NCBI GenBank assembly: GCA_014706385.1
Contig: JACGZH010000005.1
Coordinates: forward strand, 1,054,001-1,118,000
Direction of reading: 5' to 3'
DNA: 64,000 bases
Source: Phaffia rhodozyma
Lineage: Eukaryota > Basidiomycota > Tremellomycetes > Cystofilobasidiales > Mrakiaceae
In this document: positions 1 to 12,000 of the stretch, piece after piece
Position numbering within the stretch: position 1 is the first letter of the stretch
Layout: every line of letters begins with the position of its first letter
Translations under genes and position numbers: made by a program
The notes under the pieces: model-generated
The model's database searches: none
What the model saw: only the letters and a program-made list of their open reading frames with translations
What the model was told of the DNA's origin: nothing

Positions 1-80
1 TCGGACCATGCTTTTCTTTCGATCAACTCTTTCTTTTCTTTCGAGGCTCATACTCTCTTCGATACTCGCAATCATTACAG

Positions 81-541
81 CCGATATCGTCTCACAGTTC
101 AACAGAGCAAACGATATAGACCTGGTTGCACGAGCACATCAACTCGTGATGGAAGGTTACAAGATGATGTTTGATAAACAAATTGTGACCGTTTGGTCAG
201 GTGTGTCTTTCTTCTCTTTTTTCGAATCAGGAACGAAATGGCCTGACACTCTCGGTTCGATTCTGATATCCTCGCAGCACCAAATTACTGTTATCGATGT
301 GGAAACGTAGCATCGATACTAGAACTTAATGAGAATCTGAACCAATCGTATAAAGTATTCGAGGCGGCCCCTCAGGATGCGAAAGGAATACCGGCAAAAA
401 GACCGTTACCCGAGTACTGTTCGTTTTCTTTTCTTTTTCTTCTGGCGCCGGTCACTGTCAACACGTACTGACGATAGATGCTTCTGCTCCGTCTGCGTGT
501 TATGTTCTCAATGGTTTTGAACGAATGTCATAGTCTTATAA
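81..541 (+). CDS. PP2A-family Ser/Thr phosphatase catalytic subunit, 3' end
   Basis: This is the C-terminal part of a type 2A-family protein phosphatase catalytic subunit (PP2A/PP4/Ppg1 group), a metal-dependent Ser/Thr phosphatase. Coding exons are 81-200, 278-418 and 534-541, and the window opens inside an intron. Visible motifs are [10 protein letters not shown] and, across the 200/278 junction, [12 protein letters not shown], the metal-binding and active-site end of the family, followed by [13 protein letters not shown]. Read straight through, exon 2 would run on into a non-family tail. Removing an intron at 419-533 (donor GTTCGT, branch-like CTGAC) joins T to TCTTATAA and yields the ending PEYFL-stop. 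That is the carboxymethylated YFL tail expected of the family. The last coding exon is only 8 nt. EAAPQ and GIP resemble PP4/Ppg1 more than PP2A proper or PP6, but I cannot assign the paralogue without the missing N-terminal part. Confidence 0.88.
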
Positions 542-683
542 TGAATATAATAATTATGATGCCAATAAACAGAAATCTTTGAATTGGCTGGGGATAAAAG
601 GCATAGAGGCGAGGGAGAAGGGACGCAAGACAAGGCGTAGGGTTGTTCTATCAAAGCCTAATCTGAGTGTCACATTGGGGGGC

Positions 684-2160
684 TTAACCTCGTCCAATGA
701 AAGGCATGTTGGTAGCCCTGTATTTGTCACACAACCAACCGAAAAGAATTTAATGTCAACAAGTTCTATACCATCGTGATGATTTCTTGAAAGGAAAGAA
801 CAGAGAAGTCGATAGAGTGGGAAGTAACGAACATGATGGTCATGTTAGCAACGTTCGTTCCCAACGGTAAACTAGCCATGTAGACGACAGCGTTTGCGAC
901 TTGGTCAACTGGGAACGCAGGCTCCACGAGCTGATGACCTGATGCTTGAATCTTGATGTGAAAATAAAGATAAGATTGGGATAAATCAATGAAGTGAGAA
1001 ATAATCAGTCCGTCAGTCTCTCTTGTCTGGGCGTGAAGGATGATTGAGAGCAGAAGGACAACGAACCTTGGGTGCATTGGTGTTACCAAGGGAAGTCACT
1101 GCATTTCCAATATCGATCTGAGAACAGGCGATGTTGAACGGTCGTCCATCAAGCTGCGTGCATTTGGTCAAACCAAGAATAGCGTGTTTTGACATTGTGT
1201 AAGGAGCAGAGTCTAGGGAGAGAAAAGGGATTGGGTTTGAATTTGAATTTGACGACTTTATTGAAAGATAGAGATTGGAAGAGCACGTACCAGGTCGAGG
1301 GGCGTAAGCAGATATTGATCCATTGTCTGATCGAGAGATGAATAAGAATTAGGCTCGGTCTCAAAGATGGCATCTTCGTCGAATCGACTGTCAATGGATG
1401 GAAGGGTACGCACTGATGATTCGGCCGCCTTGAGGACTCTGAGCCTTCATCTGTCGGACAGCTTCTTGTGTCATCATGAAGGCTCCTCGGACGTTAAGCG
1501 CAAAGACCTTATCGAATTCTGATAGGGGAAGATCTTCTATAATGTGCTTGCTGCTATCACATCCGGCGTTCTGAATAAATGCAAAGAATTTCGGGATCAG
1601 AATCTTTGATTTTGAGTTGGAAGAAGATAAGCAAGAGGTGAGCGTACGTTGAAGATTGCATCCACTCGACCTAGAGCACCGAATGTTTCCAACCAGCAGC
1701 TCTTATTAGTTGTTATGGTCTCTCTAAGACAAAACACACACACATGCACGCATACGTGAAAGAAAGATGTAAATACATACCAAAAGCTTCTACGCTCTTC
1801 TTGAAAACCAATTTGACTCCCTCCTCAGACGACACGTCGGCCGCTACAATTACTGATTTCTCGGGGCATGATTCTTTCGTGACCTCTAATTCTTCCTGAC
1901 GTCTTCCAACTAGGACAACTTGGAATCCTGCTTTGGAGAGCGCGATGGATGTAGCTCTGCCGATACCTATATTTCGTGAGTGGAAAACGGAGAATGGATA
2001 GGAATGAATACTATCAGCCTCCGAGATAGCTCTAAGAGACTTTCTTCTTGTCGAGATAAAGAAATCTAGATGATAAGAAACGAGGAAGGGAGCAAAGTCA
2101 GATGAACGACGAACCAGAAGAGGCACCGGTGACAATGATAACGCGGGGATCTGTAGACAT
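684..2160 (-). CDS. short-chain dehydrogenase/reductase (SDR), 248 aa
   Basis: This is an NAD(P)-dependent oxidoreductase of the classical SDR family; the substrate is unknown. Exons on the minus strand are 2115-2160, 1781-1966, 1648-1670, 1414-1570, 1291-1326, 1067-1212, 833-951 and 684-717. They join in frame to 249 codons including the stop. The Rossmann motif TGASSGIG (residues 11-18) is split by the first intron, NNAG follows after a 23-nt exon, and the catalytic YxxxK appears as YTMSK. The end, [13 protein letters not shown], is a common C-terminus of fungal SDRs and confirms the last junction. The start is the ATG of [12 protein letters not shown], with no signal sequence, so a cytosolic enzyme is likely. 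It lies 283 bp downstream (in minus-strand terms) of the UPF0303 gene. Confidence 0.88.
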
Positions 2161-2443
2161 GTTCTTAGATGTTTTAAACTTGTTTCTAAGGGTGTGTTCT
2201 GAGTGTGGATCTTGAAAAGAGGAGGAGGAAAAGTGAAGAGAGGATGGATGGTCGGTCAAGATATCCTTTATGAGGATTTCACTCCTCTTCGGCTCACCGG
2301 CCCGAACTTCCCTTTGGCTTTCACGTCCCAACCCTTGTCTCATTTTTCATATTGACTTTTTTTTCCAATCATGTTCAAAGTCATCGAGAGTTTTACAAAC
2401 GACAGAAGATGAGCCAGAGCTTTGTCAAAGCGGAATCTAGGAT

Positions 2444-3397
2444 CTAAGATAAAGCGGTCTTCTGTTCTTCTTCAATGTACTTCCTCAACACGTCCACGAT
2501 CGACTGATGGTCTTCCTCCTGAGCAAGTCCGCTCACGATGACAACTCCGACGAGTGGCTCTACACCCTTCACTCTCAAAGGGACTATATATAAAAGGATA
2601 GAGTGGTGAGTTTGAGAGAATAAGAAGTAAGGAAGTGTTGATAGGTCAGTAGGGGTTTTCTTCATTTCAAAGGAAGGGGATGTTTCTTCCAACGCGAGAA
2701 CCAAAGAGAGGACAGATGACAAACTTACATCCTCCTCCATGCGTAGCGTACTGGACGGGACAGAGGGGATCAAGGAATTTCAGAACTTTTTTAAAGACCC
2801 CATAGAAACCGAAACAATCATAAGAGTTTGTTTAGGATATAGTACCTACCTCGGCCTCGAACGTCCCGTACTTTTCAGGCATGCCGTCCTTGTACTTAAT
2901 CCTCAAACTGGCAGTGCTCGTCTTCCATCGACAGACCTATGATACAGACGAGAAAGCCCCACGTTCATTTGGTGTGACAACGGCGTTCGAACGGATGTAT
3001 TAGGCCATATGATCAACATAGAGAGGTCTCTGATATCAGAAAAGGTAGGAAATGCGTAAAGTAGCTACGATCTCCTCACAGATTTTCGTTTTCTCTCGGC
3101 CCAATGGGCATTATCCGGTAATGTTCCCTGTCCGACTGTCGCAAAGAAATAGAGCTGGGTGGATGTGTCGGCAGTTATTTGAATGATGACCTGTGGCTTG
3201 TTGGGGAAGGTCGACTGGATATGCGATCTAATTCGAGTTCCAATTTCGAACGCGACATTGGAGTCAAAGGAAGAAAGGACGAGAGATTTCTCCTGCTCGG
3301 CTAGTTCTGAGGCGATCTATTATTTAAACACAGATTTATAAGGCTGATATTTTGTCGGAAGGATAGACTTGGACAAATTGGAACTCACAAAAGACAT
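2444..3397 (-). CDS. UPF0303 / HbpS-like heme-degrading-fold protein, 164 aa
   Basis: This small protein belongs to the UPF0303 family (yeast YBR137W relatives; HbpS/GlcG-like fold). Its biochemical role is unsettled; yeast YBR137W is reported to interact with the Get4 membrane-protein targeting machinery. Exons are 3389-3397, 3080-3316, 2850-2936, 2729-2750 and 2444-2583, giving exactly 165 codons with stop. Family hallmarks are TPDN-type TLPDNAHWAERKRK, the ST after the RW box, YATHGGGFPLRVKG (spliced across a 22-nt exon) and VVSGLAQEEDHQ near the C-terminus. The first coding exon holds only M-S-F. There is no signal peptide or membrane segment. Alternative use of AG sites around 3000-3050 gives stops, so the 2937-3079 intron is the only consistent choice. 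Confidence 0.85.
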
Positions 3398-3926
3398 GTT
3401 GTATCGAGATATGGCGAAGATGGATGGTGAAGAGATGGAAGTGGGAAGAAAGCATTGTATTTATATCTTTCTTAAGCTACTCTTCGGTTCTCGGCGAAAT
3501 TAGAACCGTGGAGATGATGTGAGGAAATCGTAACCGGGATCAACACAACATGGCATGTCCGTCGAACAAACCATAGTGACAAACTATATATGCATATTCA
3601 TAAGAACCTGAAGAGAAGCGAGGAAAAAACACAGAAACAAGGTCATAAAAGACTGTGGATGTGGAACGAACCCCGAAAGGACGAACGCTGAATGCAAGAA
3701 GGACCAGACCGATCCAAATGGTTAGAAGGAGTAGAAGAGAGGATTAAATTTACACTGAACTGAGCAAGAAAGAATAAAAAAAAACGGAACAATAGGGAAT
3801 AATAGGAACAAATGCAAAGAGTACGAAAGAGTGGTGAAGGAGAAACCCCATGGTTCGGTCTCATAATCTCCACTTATCTAGACAAGTACAGTCACTGGAC
3901 CAAGACGACCTTTGGCTCTTTTCCGC
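3398..3926. other. intergenic, 529 bp
   Basis: This stretch holds the promoter side of the UPF0303 gene and the 3' flank of the Ser-rich gene. I see no coding exon, RNA gene or strong motif in it; open frames here are short and lack family features. Confidence 0.5.
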
Positions 3927-5640
3927 CTATACCTGTCGTATTTCTGTCTGACTGGCCTCAGCATTGACCTCAGTCTCGATCTCTTGACCAACAAGAGCAT
4001 CATTCTTAGCTACCTCAACCACACCCACTTCCGTAATGTCTTCGGAGGCGTCTCGCTCGGCCATCGGTTGCACCTTCACGTTCAAAGTTTCAGGCTTTGG
4101 AGAAGCTCGCTTTCGAGAAACGGCAGCCGATGTTGAAGATTGTTTCTGAGCCGGCGACTTGATGATTGGCGACGACTGAGACGGGCGAAGTGCTTTTCCG
4201 GAGGATGTCATTGAGGGTCTAACGGAAGGATGTTTGGAGGTGTATTTGAGACTGGAGGGAATACTCTTCACTCGTCCCAACTGTTCAGCCGGAATCGAGA
4301 CAGCCTTCGATGCTGACCCGATAGGACTAGTTCTGATAGATCGAGAAGATACAGAGGGCGAATCAGCTGTCTTAGACTCTCCATGCAAAGAAGTTCTTGA
4401 GCCGGAGAGAGGCGATTTTTGAATGGTCGCCGTTGACGAAGAGGAAGATGAGAGACCAGGACTCTTCGCTTTGGCTAGCGAGGATGCTGTTGGTGAGTAC
4501 AGGCGGGAAGTCGGCGCAAGGATGGTCGTTCTGGGAGTGGTTGCTTGAGGAGTGGTAGTCTTTCGGACAGAGGTTACATTTCCTGGACGTTGGGAATGAG
4601 CATTGGCCAGGGGTCGCTCTGCTGTAGACGTTCGAGGTCTTGACAAAGAAGCCTCTGCTTTAGATGGAGTCGAGTGTGAACGAGACTTGCGCGGTGGAGT
4701 CAAATCTGCTGGTGAAGCAGAAATCTTTTTAGGCAAGTGCGCTACGCTTACGGAGTCACGACCGTTTTTAGAATGTGCCTCGGTAGCACGGATAGGTCTC
4801 GATGAAGTCGTCTTGGCGGAAGCCAACCTAGGCAACGCTTTGGGCTCACAGAATGTCTCGGATTTCTTTGAAATATTGACAGCCGGACTAGCGATCTGAT
4901 CGGAAGTCACCGATAGGGGTGGCTCATCAACAGTGTACTTGGCCATAATTGGTGGACTAGGGGCTGGGTTCGGAATAGCTGATTGGCTTTGTGCGCTGGG
5001 TGGATTCAAGGGTGGACTAAGCTTGATGGATTCAGAGTCTATGGTGTATGGATCCGTCTTGATTTGATCCTGCCGAGGACGAGGAGGGGAGGAAGGCTTG
5101 ATGACTTCCACCGAAGGAACCGGCTGCTGATCCGAAAGTGACTTCTCCTCCAAGTCTTCTGCTCGAACTCCAGCAAGCTTTGCTCCCCAGATCCTTTCTA
5201 AATCGACACTGATTACTTCGCCAGGACTCTTTCTACCTGTAACCACAGATGAAACCGATAGCCAATCCTTCAGGGGCTTCTTCGGCTCAGGGCCCGATTG
5301 CGCCGGCAGGATGTTGTTGTCGTTCAAACTGGGTCGGCAGGCTCCATTAAAAGTCAAAATTGTTGATGATGATGACGACGACGATGTCCATGGTCCAGAG
5401 GAGACTCGATCGGACACTCTCTTTCCAACTGATGTCCGAACAGAACTCATTCGTTCATCTCGAATCTTGGCTTGTTTGGAGGATTCATCCGCCTGTGAAA
5501 ACTTTTCCAACAAACTAGCCACGCTTCCTCTAGGCTTATCGATCTGAGTAGACCTAAAGATGTATAGGTTGCAGGAGCTTTCTGTTGTCAATATCGGGTA
5601 TGACTCGACCCATGTAGCAACCTATAATATGCACTTACAT
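3927..5640 (-). CDS. Ser/Pro-rich protein of unknown function, 542 aa
   Basis: I do not recognise this protein. The main exon 3927-5553 is one long open frame rich in Ser, Pro, Thr and Lys, with many SP/TP dipeptides and a poly-Ser tract (SSSSSSST) near the N-terminus. It is probably mostly disordered and a phosphoprotein. No in-frame ATG lies at its start. Instead the frame begins right after an acceptor (TTTAG at 5554-5558) with G TCT ACT CAG. Upstream is a canonical donor GTAAGT directly after AT (5639-5640). Splicing 5554-5638 creates ATG across the junction, giving M-S-T-Q-I-D-K-P-R-G-S-V. The short N-terminal block VASLLEKFSQADESSKQAK may be helical, and a second ordered-looking block is LKDWLSVSSVV. 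It is divergent from RAD16 across a 390-bp promoter. The C-terminus ends at a GTATAG, so a further small exon cannot be ruled out. Confidence 0.7.
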
Positions 5641-6030
5641 CGAGGGTTGTAAGATTATTGTTGTGTTCGAGCAACAAAAAAAGCAAGCATCATCCGAAGA
5701 GGATGATCATAACGGAAATACGAACTTGGGGTTAGTAACCCTAACTTGCCTCACACGTGTTTGAGACGCGCGACGCGCGACGCGTCGAAAGATAAATGAA
5801 TTAAACACGTGACGTATCCGGTCAGGGTCGGCTATGCCCGCCTCGCGTTAATCGTGTGGCGAATCGGTTCTTGCCTCACCTTCTCTCTTTTTCTCCTCGT
5901 TCATCCAGCCTTTGCCTCTTTTGGATCGTTCTTTCTTTTGAAGCGTCTGTCTCTCCCTCTTTAACTTTCTCTCTTCAGTCTTTTCTTATTCTATATTCTT
6001 CAGGAAAAACAAAAGGAAATCTTTCGGATC
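5641..6030. promoter_or_regulatory. bidirectional promoter with telobox, CACGTG and MluI-type sites
   Basis: This is a divergent promoter between the Ser-rich gene and RAD16. From left to right it holds an odd palindrome GGGTTAGTAACCC (5729-5741) overlapping TAACCCTAAC (5736-5745), CACGTG (5754-5759), a triple tandem of GACGCGY ending in ACGCGT (5765-5787), and CACGTG again (5806-5811) in a GTGACGT context. These match the consensus of telobox factors (Tbf1-like), Cbf1-type bHLH factors and the MBF/MluI cell-cycle box. Function is inferred from sequence only. Confidence 0.6.
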
Positions 6031-9000
6031 ATGCCTCCAAGAAGAGCAGCCGCTGCTGCTGCTACCGCCGCCGGCGGCGCCGCCACCACTATCAATCAAG
6101 ATATCATCGTTATTTCGAGCTCCAATCCTCATTCCATTCAAGGTAAGCCCTCGTTTTGGCTTAGGTTGCTCTCCAAGTTTCATTATTCAGGTTATATGTG
6201 CACAAAATTTGACATATCCTCTCTTGTACTTCGTAGGCGACTATTCCCCTGACTCCACACGATCCCTTAGCACCGTCCCAGATTCAGAGCCTCCGCCGTT
6301 CATCCCCGACCCTATCGTTCGGCGATCGGTCAGAACACCAGCCTCAATGATCGCCAAGGCTTTGCCCACTCCTCCAGAAACTAGAAGGTCCAGTCGATTG
6401 AATAGCGTCGGGAGCACAGTGACCATATCTCAGAAGAGCCATAAAAGAAAAGTGTCTGATGGTTGGTCTCTTGCTCTTTAGCTGGTGCCTGGCTTCTAGG
6501 GTTCTGGAAGCGGCCTTATTACTAACAGACTCAGCCGTCTGTTTCTTTCTTCCTTCTTATCTTTTTGTTTGTTTAATTTCTATCAGACTCTGACTTAGAT
6601 TCAGACGACCTAGATAGCGCGCCTTCACGACCAACCAAGCTCACACCAACCAGTTCAAAAGAACGAATGGTGTCTGAGGCCGACGGTAGTGGCAGACTTC
6701 CTTTGAAAAGGAGAGAAATCATGCAGAATGTTGGAGTGGTTGCAAAGCCGGCTGTCACTTCTAGGATGAGGCCCAAGGTACCTATCAAGGTTAGTGACTG
6801 TTTTGAGTATCTATGTATCACCTTCGCATCGCGGCCACTCATTTCGAAGCCGACGTCCTGCTATTCTAGCCTCTTGATTTGTCTCAAACTGAGCGTCCGG
6901 TTTTGTCCCTTCCTAAGGGAAAGGAGGAGGAAGAGAAGGACGAACCTTTGACCAAAGAAGAAGAAGGCGAGACACCGTTGGAGTATACTGGTGCAATGGA
7001 CCAGAGTGATGATGAGGTCCGTCTTGATTTTAATCTTGGCTTGTAGCTTGAACATACTTAACGCTCTTTCCGAATATACTTCTCATCAGCTTATTATGAA
7101 GCCACAGAGCTATTTCTCTCCGGCAAAGAAATCCGCAACACTGTCGCTGAAGCATTCTCTGTCTATCAAGCAAGAGCTTGAGGAGGAAGAAGACGACGAT
7201 GTCCCTCTGGTTTGTCCTCTCCTCTTATATCAGTAGGGGTTGTTTTTCATTTTCATCCACTTGAGAATATCAAGGTACATACTAAATAGATGAGTTGATT
7301 CCTAACATTTGTAGGCTCTCTCTCGACCGGCTCGAGCTGCAAAAAATGAAACCAACCACCGGGTTCCTTCTGAGACAGACGAAGAGAATAGTGATGTGCC
7401 GGTTGGTCTACTTTTTCGTCGAATTCTCTTCGTTCCCGGCGCAGATCTTTATGCTGATATTGCGGTTGATCGAAATTAGATGTCCCGCCGTAGAAAGACA
7501 GGTTTGGATCCTTCAAAGAAGCGTTTGGCTAAGGGAAAGACACCAATTCGCAATGTAATTGGTTCCTCCGATCTTGACATTCCTCCTACTTCAGACGAGG
7601 ATGATGATAGCGATTTTGCAGTAGATTCTGATGTCGCTGAAAAAGAAGAAGAGGAAGATGAAGCACTTGTCGCTGCTCTTCTGGTATGTATTTCTCTTCT
7701 TTAGCAGTACTCGCGGTGTCTGACCGTCATCTTTGTCCATACGTGTGTTTAGCTTTCTCGAAATGCTGCTCAGAGAGCAGACGCCGCCCAAGCTCGGATG
7801 AATGCCCTCGCGTCTGGATCTGGTCCAGGCTACAACATCGACATGGATGCCGAAATGGCCGCTTCTCTCAGCCTTTCACAGGACGTCAAGCAAGCAAAGG
7901 CTGTCTCTAAACGGAAGCCCGCTCATAGATACAAAGGCAAAGGCAAAGGCAAGGCCAATGATGGCGACGAGAACCTTTCCTCTAGTGTCTCAGATCCGGA
8001 TGGATCTTCGGATGAGGACAATTTTGAGTACCAGGCGGAGACTGGATCAGACAGCATGAGGTTAGCGGAGATGCAGAAAGAGTATGTTCAATTGTTGGAG
8101 TTGAACAAAACAGAGGGTAGTACGACCATTCGAAAGAAGCTCGGATCGCTCGTCAAGAAAATTGGGCAGATTGAGCAAGCTAGCGTTATCAAGCAGCAGG
8201 CTGCGATGAAGAAGCGGGTGGGGAGAAAACTCACTCAGGGGGAAAAGAATCAGATCGCGCTATGGGAGTATCATCCTGAGCTGCGAACCTTGTGGGGCGA
8301 TCTCGAATCAGAAATTCCGATCATAAAACCCATCCAGATTCCTCCCCCTCCTGGCTTGCGTCTCCAGTTGCTTCCGTTCCAGAAAGAAAGTCTATATTGG
8401 ATGAAGGAACAGGAAAAGGGAATCTGGAGAGGGGGAATGCTGGCCGATGAAATGGGTATGGGTAAAGTAAGTACTCTCCACCTCGATTCGGTTAAAGATC
8501 TTTCGGGAGCTGAACATCAGGTCCACAACTGTTACAAATATGATTAATTCTCCAGACCATCCAAACCATCGCGTTGCTTCTCAGCGACCACAAAGAGAGA
8601 GACATGCCTTGCATGGTAGTGGCGTACGTTTATATCCCCCTAGTAGACCAATCTATAGTCGACTGATGTTTTCGTGCGTTTGTACATAGACCCGTCGTTG
8701 CGCTGAAGCAATGGAAGAGTGAAATTGAGACGCACACGGATGTAAGTCCCGGTCGATCTTCTAAAGAGATGGTTGATAAACTCTTATTTTGCTTGCATTT
8801 TTTCTTGCTTTCTCTCAGGGTCTTAAAGTGATGATCTACCATGGAACGACCCGAGCAAAGTCCAGCGACAAAGGAGTCGCAGAGCTCAAGAAATATGATG
8901 TCATTCTTACCAGGTCAGTTTGCCCCTCGCTTGGCGTTCGCATCTATACAACCCGAGGATGTGGATTGGGCTGTAGGAATCTAATATTCGCTGTTTTTGT

Positions 9001-12000
9001 TTGTTTCAGTTTTGGGACGCTGCAGTCTGGTTATACTAAGCAGGAGAAAGGCTTCAAAAGAAACTCACAAATTGTCAAAGAGAAGAGGTTAGTGAATATC
9101 TGATCTAGTAGGTGGTGGCACAATGCCATAGATTTGCTAACACCTTATTTTTATGCCTCTAACTTTGTTTTTCGATATGCAAAAGTTTGTTGCACATGGT
9201 CAAATGGTGGAGGATCATCGTGAGTGCAAGCGCTGTATCGTCATATCCAAAGGCGGCCAGAATCTGACCAAATTTACCTTTGCAGCTGGACGAAGCGCAC
9301 AACATCAAGGATCGAACGACCAACGTAGCCAAAGCTTGTTTCGCCCTCGAGTGAGAACCCCATTAAAACTCTACAAACGGTCAAAGGCTCTCTGCTGATT
9401 GATTAATTCTCAACTTACTCTTTGATTTACTATAAATCAAGTGCTTCATACAAATGGTGTCTCTCGGGGACTCCTCTTCAGGTTTGTTTCTATGGCTTCT
9501 TTCTGCATTGTCAATTCGTGAATAGTGTTGATAGTGTGATCTCTTTCTCATCTATAACTGACAGAACCGTGTGGGAGAGCTTTACTCATTAATCAGGTTC
9601 CTTGGGGGTGATCGTGAGTTATGTCCGATGATCTTATAGCAGACCAAGACCTGAGGCTAAATAACTCTCTCTTGCGTAGCATACTCTTTCTACTTCTGTA
9701 AAAAGTGCCCGTGCAAGGTGAGTTAAATAAAAAAACCTACAACCTGAGAGTATCAGTCGTCCTGTTCGGCTTTAGATCCTGATTTCATCCGGGTGTCACA
9801 GTCGCTGCACTGGAGTTTCCAAGACAGACGGCACTGCGACGAATGCGGACATAACCCTATGCAGCACGTTGTAAGTCTCCAAACAGACCATCTGTATGTT
9901 TGAAACTAGCTCATATGCCCTTTTTTTGTGTGATGTCTTTCACATAGTGTCTATGGAATGTGAGTCATACATACATACCTTAGTATTTTGTGGGTCCCTC
10001 TGTTGACATCGCATATGCGTTTCTCACGTTTAGAACGAAATCTTGAATCCTATTGTCAAATATGGTACCACAATCGGCGAAGGAAAGCACGCATGGAAGA
10101 AGCTTAAGGTTGGCAGGCTTTGTGTCCTTTTGTTGTATCGTCGAACTCGTGACTTAATTTTTGTGTCATTCAATCATCAGTTATTACTAGATCGAATGAT
10201 GCTTCGTCGAACCAAGGTGTGTTACTTGAACCTTTATCGTCATAATTTAACCCTCTTTGTTCACCATGCCATTCAAATTAAAACAGTTGGAGCGAGCCGA
10301 TGATCTCGGGCTCCCTCCTCGAACATTGCTCGTTCGTCGAGACTTCTTCTCCCCAGAGGAAAGGGAGCTGTATCTCTCGCTCTTCTCAGATGCAAAGAGG
10401 CAGTTCACGACTTATGTTGATTCTGGAACTGTTCTGAACAACTGTATGTCGCTTCGTCTTGCTCATTGTACCTAGATGGATAGCATCTTAATATTTTGTT
10501 TTTCTGTATCACTTCTAGATTCCAATATTTTCTCGCTTATCACGAGAATGCGACAATTGGCTTGCCACCCAGATCTTGTATTAAGATCAAAAACTGCTAC
10601 GTACATAGAGGATCTAGGAGAAAGTAAGGTTTACAGCACCTCTTGAGAATTTTCTTATTTGCCTGGTTTACTCAACTTCATTGTCTCTCTCCTCATCCTT
10701 TGCAGCTACGCTCTGTCGACTCTGCAACGAGGTCGGCGAGGACGTGATTATGTCTAAATGTTCCCACTGTTTCGACCGAGCGTGTATTAGAAATTTCCTT
10801 TTAGGCTATGGAGAAAGCAAGGTTCGTATTTACTTTTTTGCACAACCTCGGTGCATAACCCAACTGACATTATATTCGTTGGGGTTCATGGTTTAGGCAC
10901 CTTGTCCTGTGTGCAATGCCACATTGACGATAGATCTGGAGGCCGAGCCTCTGGAGCAGGACGAAGAAAAGGTTCGACGTGCTCGTCAGGGAATCCTAGG
11001 TCGTCTAGATGTGGAGGTTGGTTCAGATTTCCTTCTTTTTGCTGGTCATTGGTTGCTTGGTTCGATAAACTAACAAGACACATCCTGGTATCTGATAGAA
11101 ATGGCGCTCTAGTACAAAGGTCGAGGCGCTTATTGAAGAGTTATCGAAACTTCGGGCCGACGACGTGACGACCAAGAGTCTGGTCTTTTCACAGTTTGTG
11201 TCGTTCTTGGACATTATCGCCTTCCGTCTGAAGCGTGCAGGATTCAAAGTCTGTCGGTTGGAAGGTATGTCTTTGATCTTGATAAATATCATTTTTTGAG
11301 AGAGCGACGTTCTGAACCGATGCTGATCTTCTGGCGAATGAACAGGTGGTATGTCGATGGAGGCACGAGCTGCAACAATTGACCGGTTCATTGAATCTCC
11401 TGACGTCACCATCTTCCTGATCTCCCTCAAGGCTGGAGGAGGTAAGTGCATCCGTCTTGTATCCGACATGATCGCAATATGAAGATTGCTGACTGCCAAA
11501 TGCCACCTTCAGTTGCTTTGAACCTCACCGCAGCATCTAGGGTTTTCATGATGGACAGGTAAGTGTTTGTCATTCATGTGCTTCATTAAAAACAGTTACT
11601 GATATGGGAGGCTGTTCCGCTCTTTATCGGTCCAGTTGGTGGAACCCTGCTAGTGCGTGATATGTTTTGCACTGGCTCTTTACGACAATATAACGTAACC
11701 ACTGATATCGATTTTAATTCATTTCGTTTATCTTTCCGGCCAATAGTTGAGTGAGTGTTGAGAATTTCCTTATCATTCGGCAAAAGAATATTTCGCTCAA
11801 CGTTCTGTGCAAAACGCTTATGGGCTCTTTGACGCGTTGCTGGTAGATATCAAGCCATGGATCGAATCCATCGATTGGGTCAGCATCGGCCTGTAATATG
11901 TACCAAGTTCGCCGTAGAAGATTCGATCGAGTCCAAAATCATGTGAGTTTCGATCTCATAATGCCTTTTTCAGTGTCCTAAAGTTGAAGTAGACTGATGA

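Noticed and set aside
579..779. Short plus-strand frame after the phosphatase gene
   Set aside because: It overlaps the last SDR exon on the other strand and has no recognisable motif.
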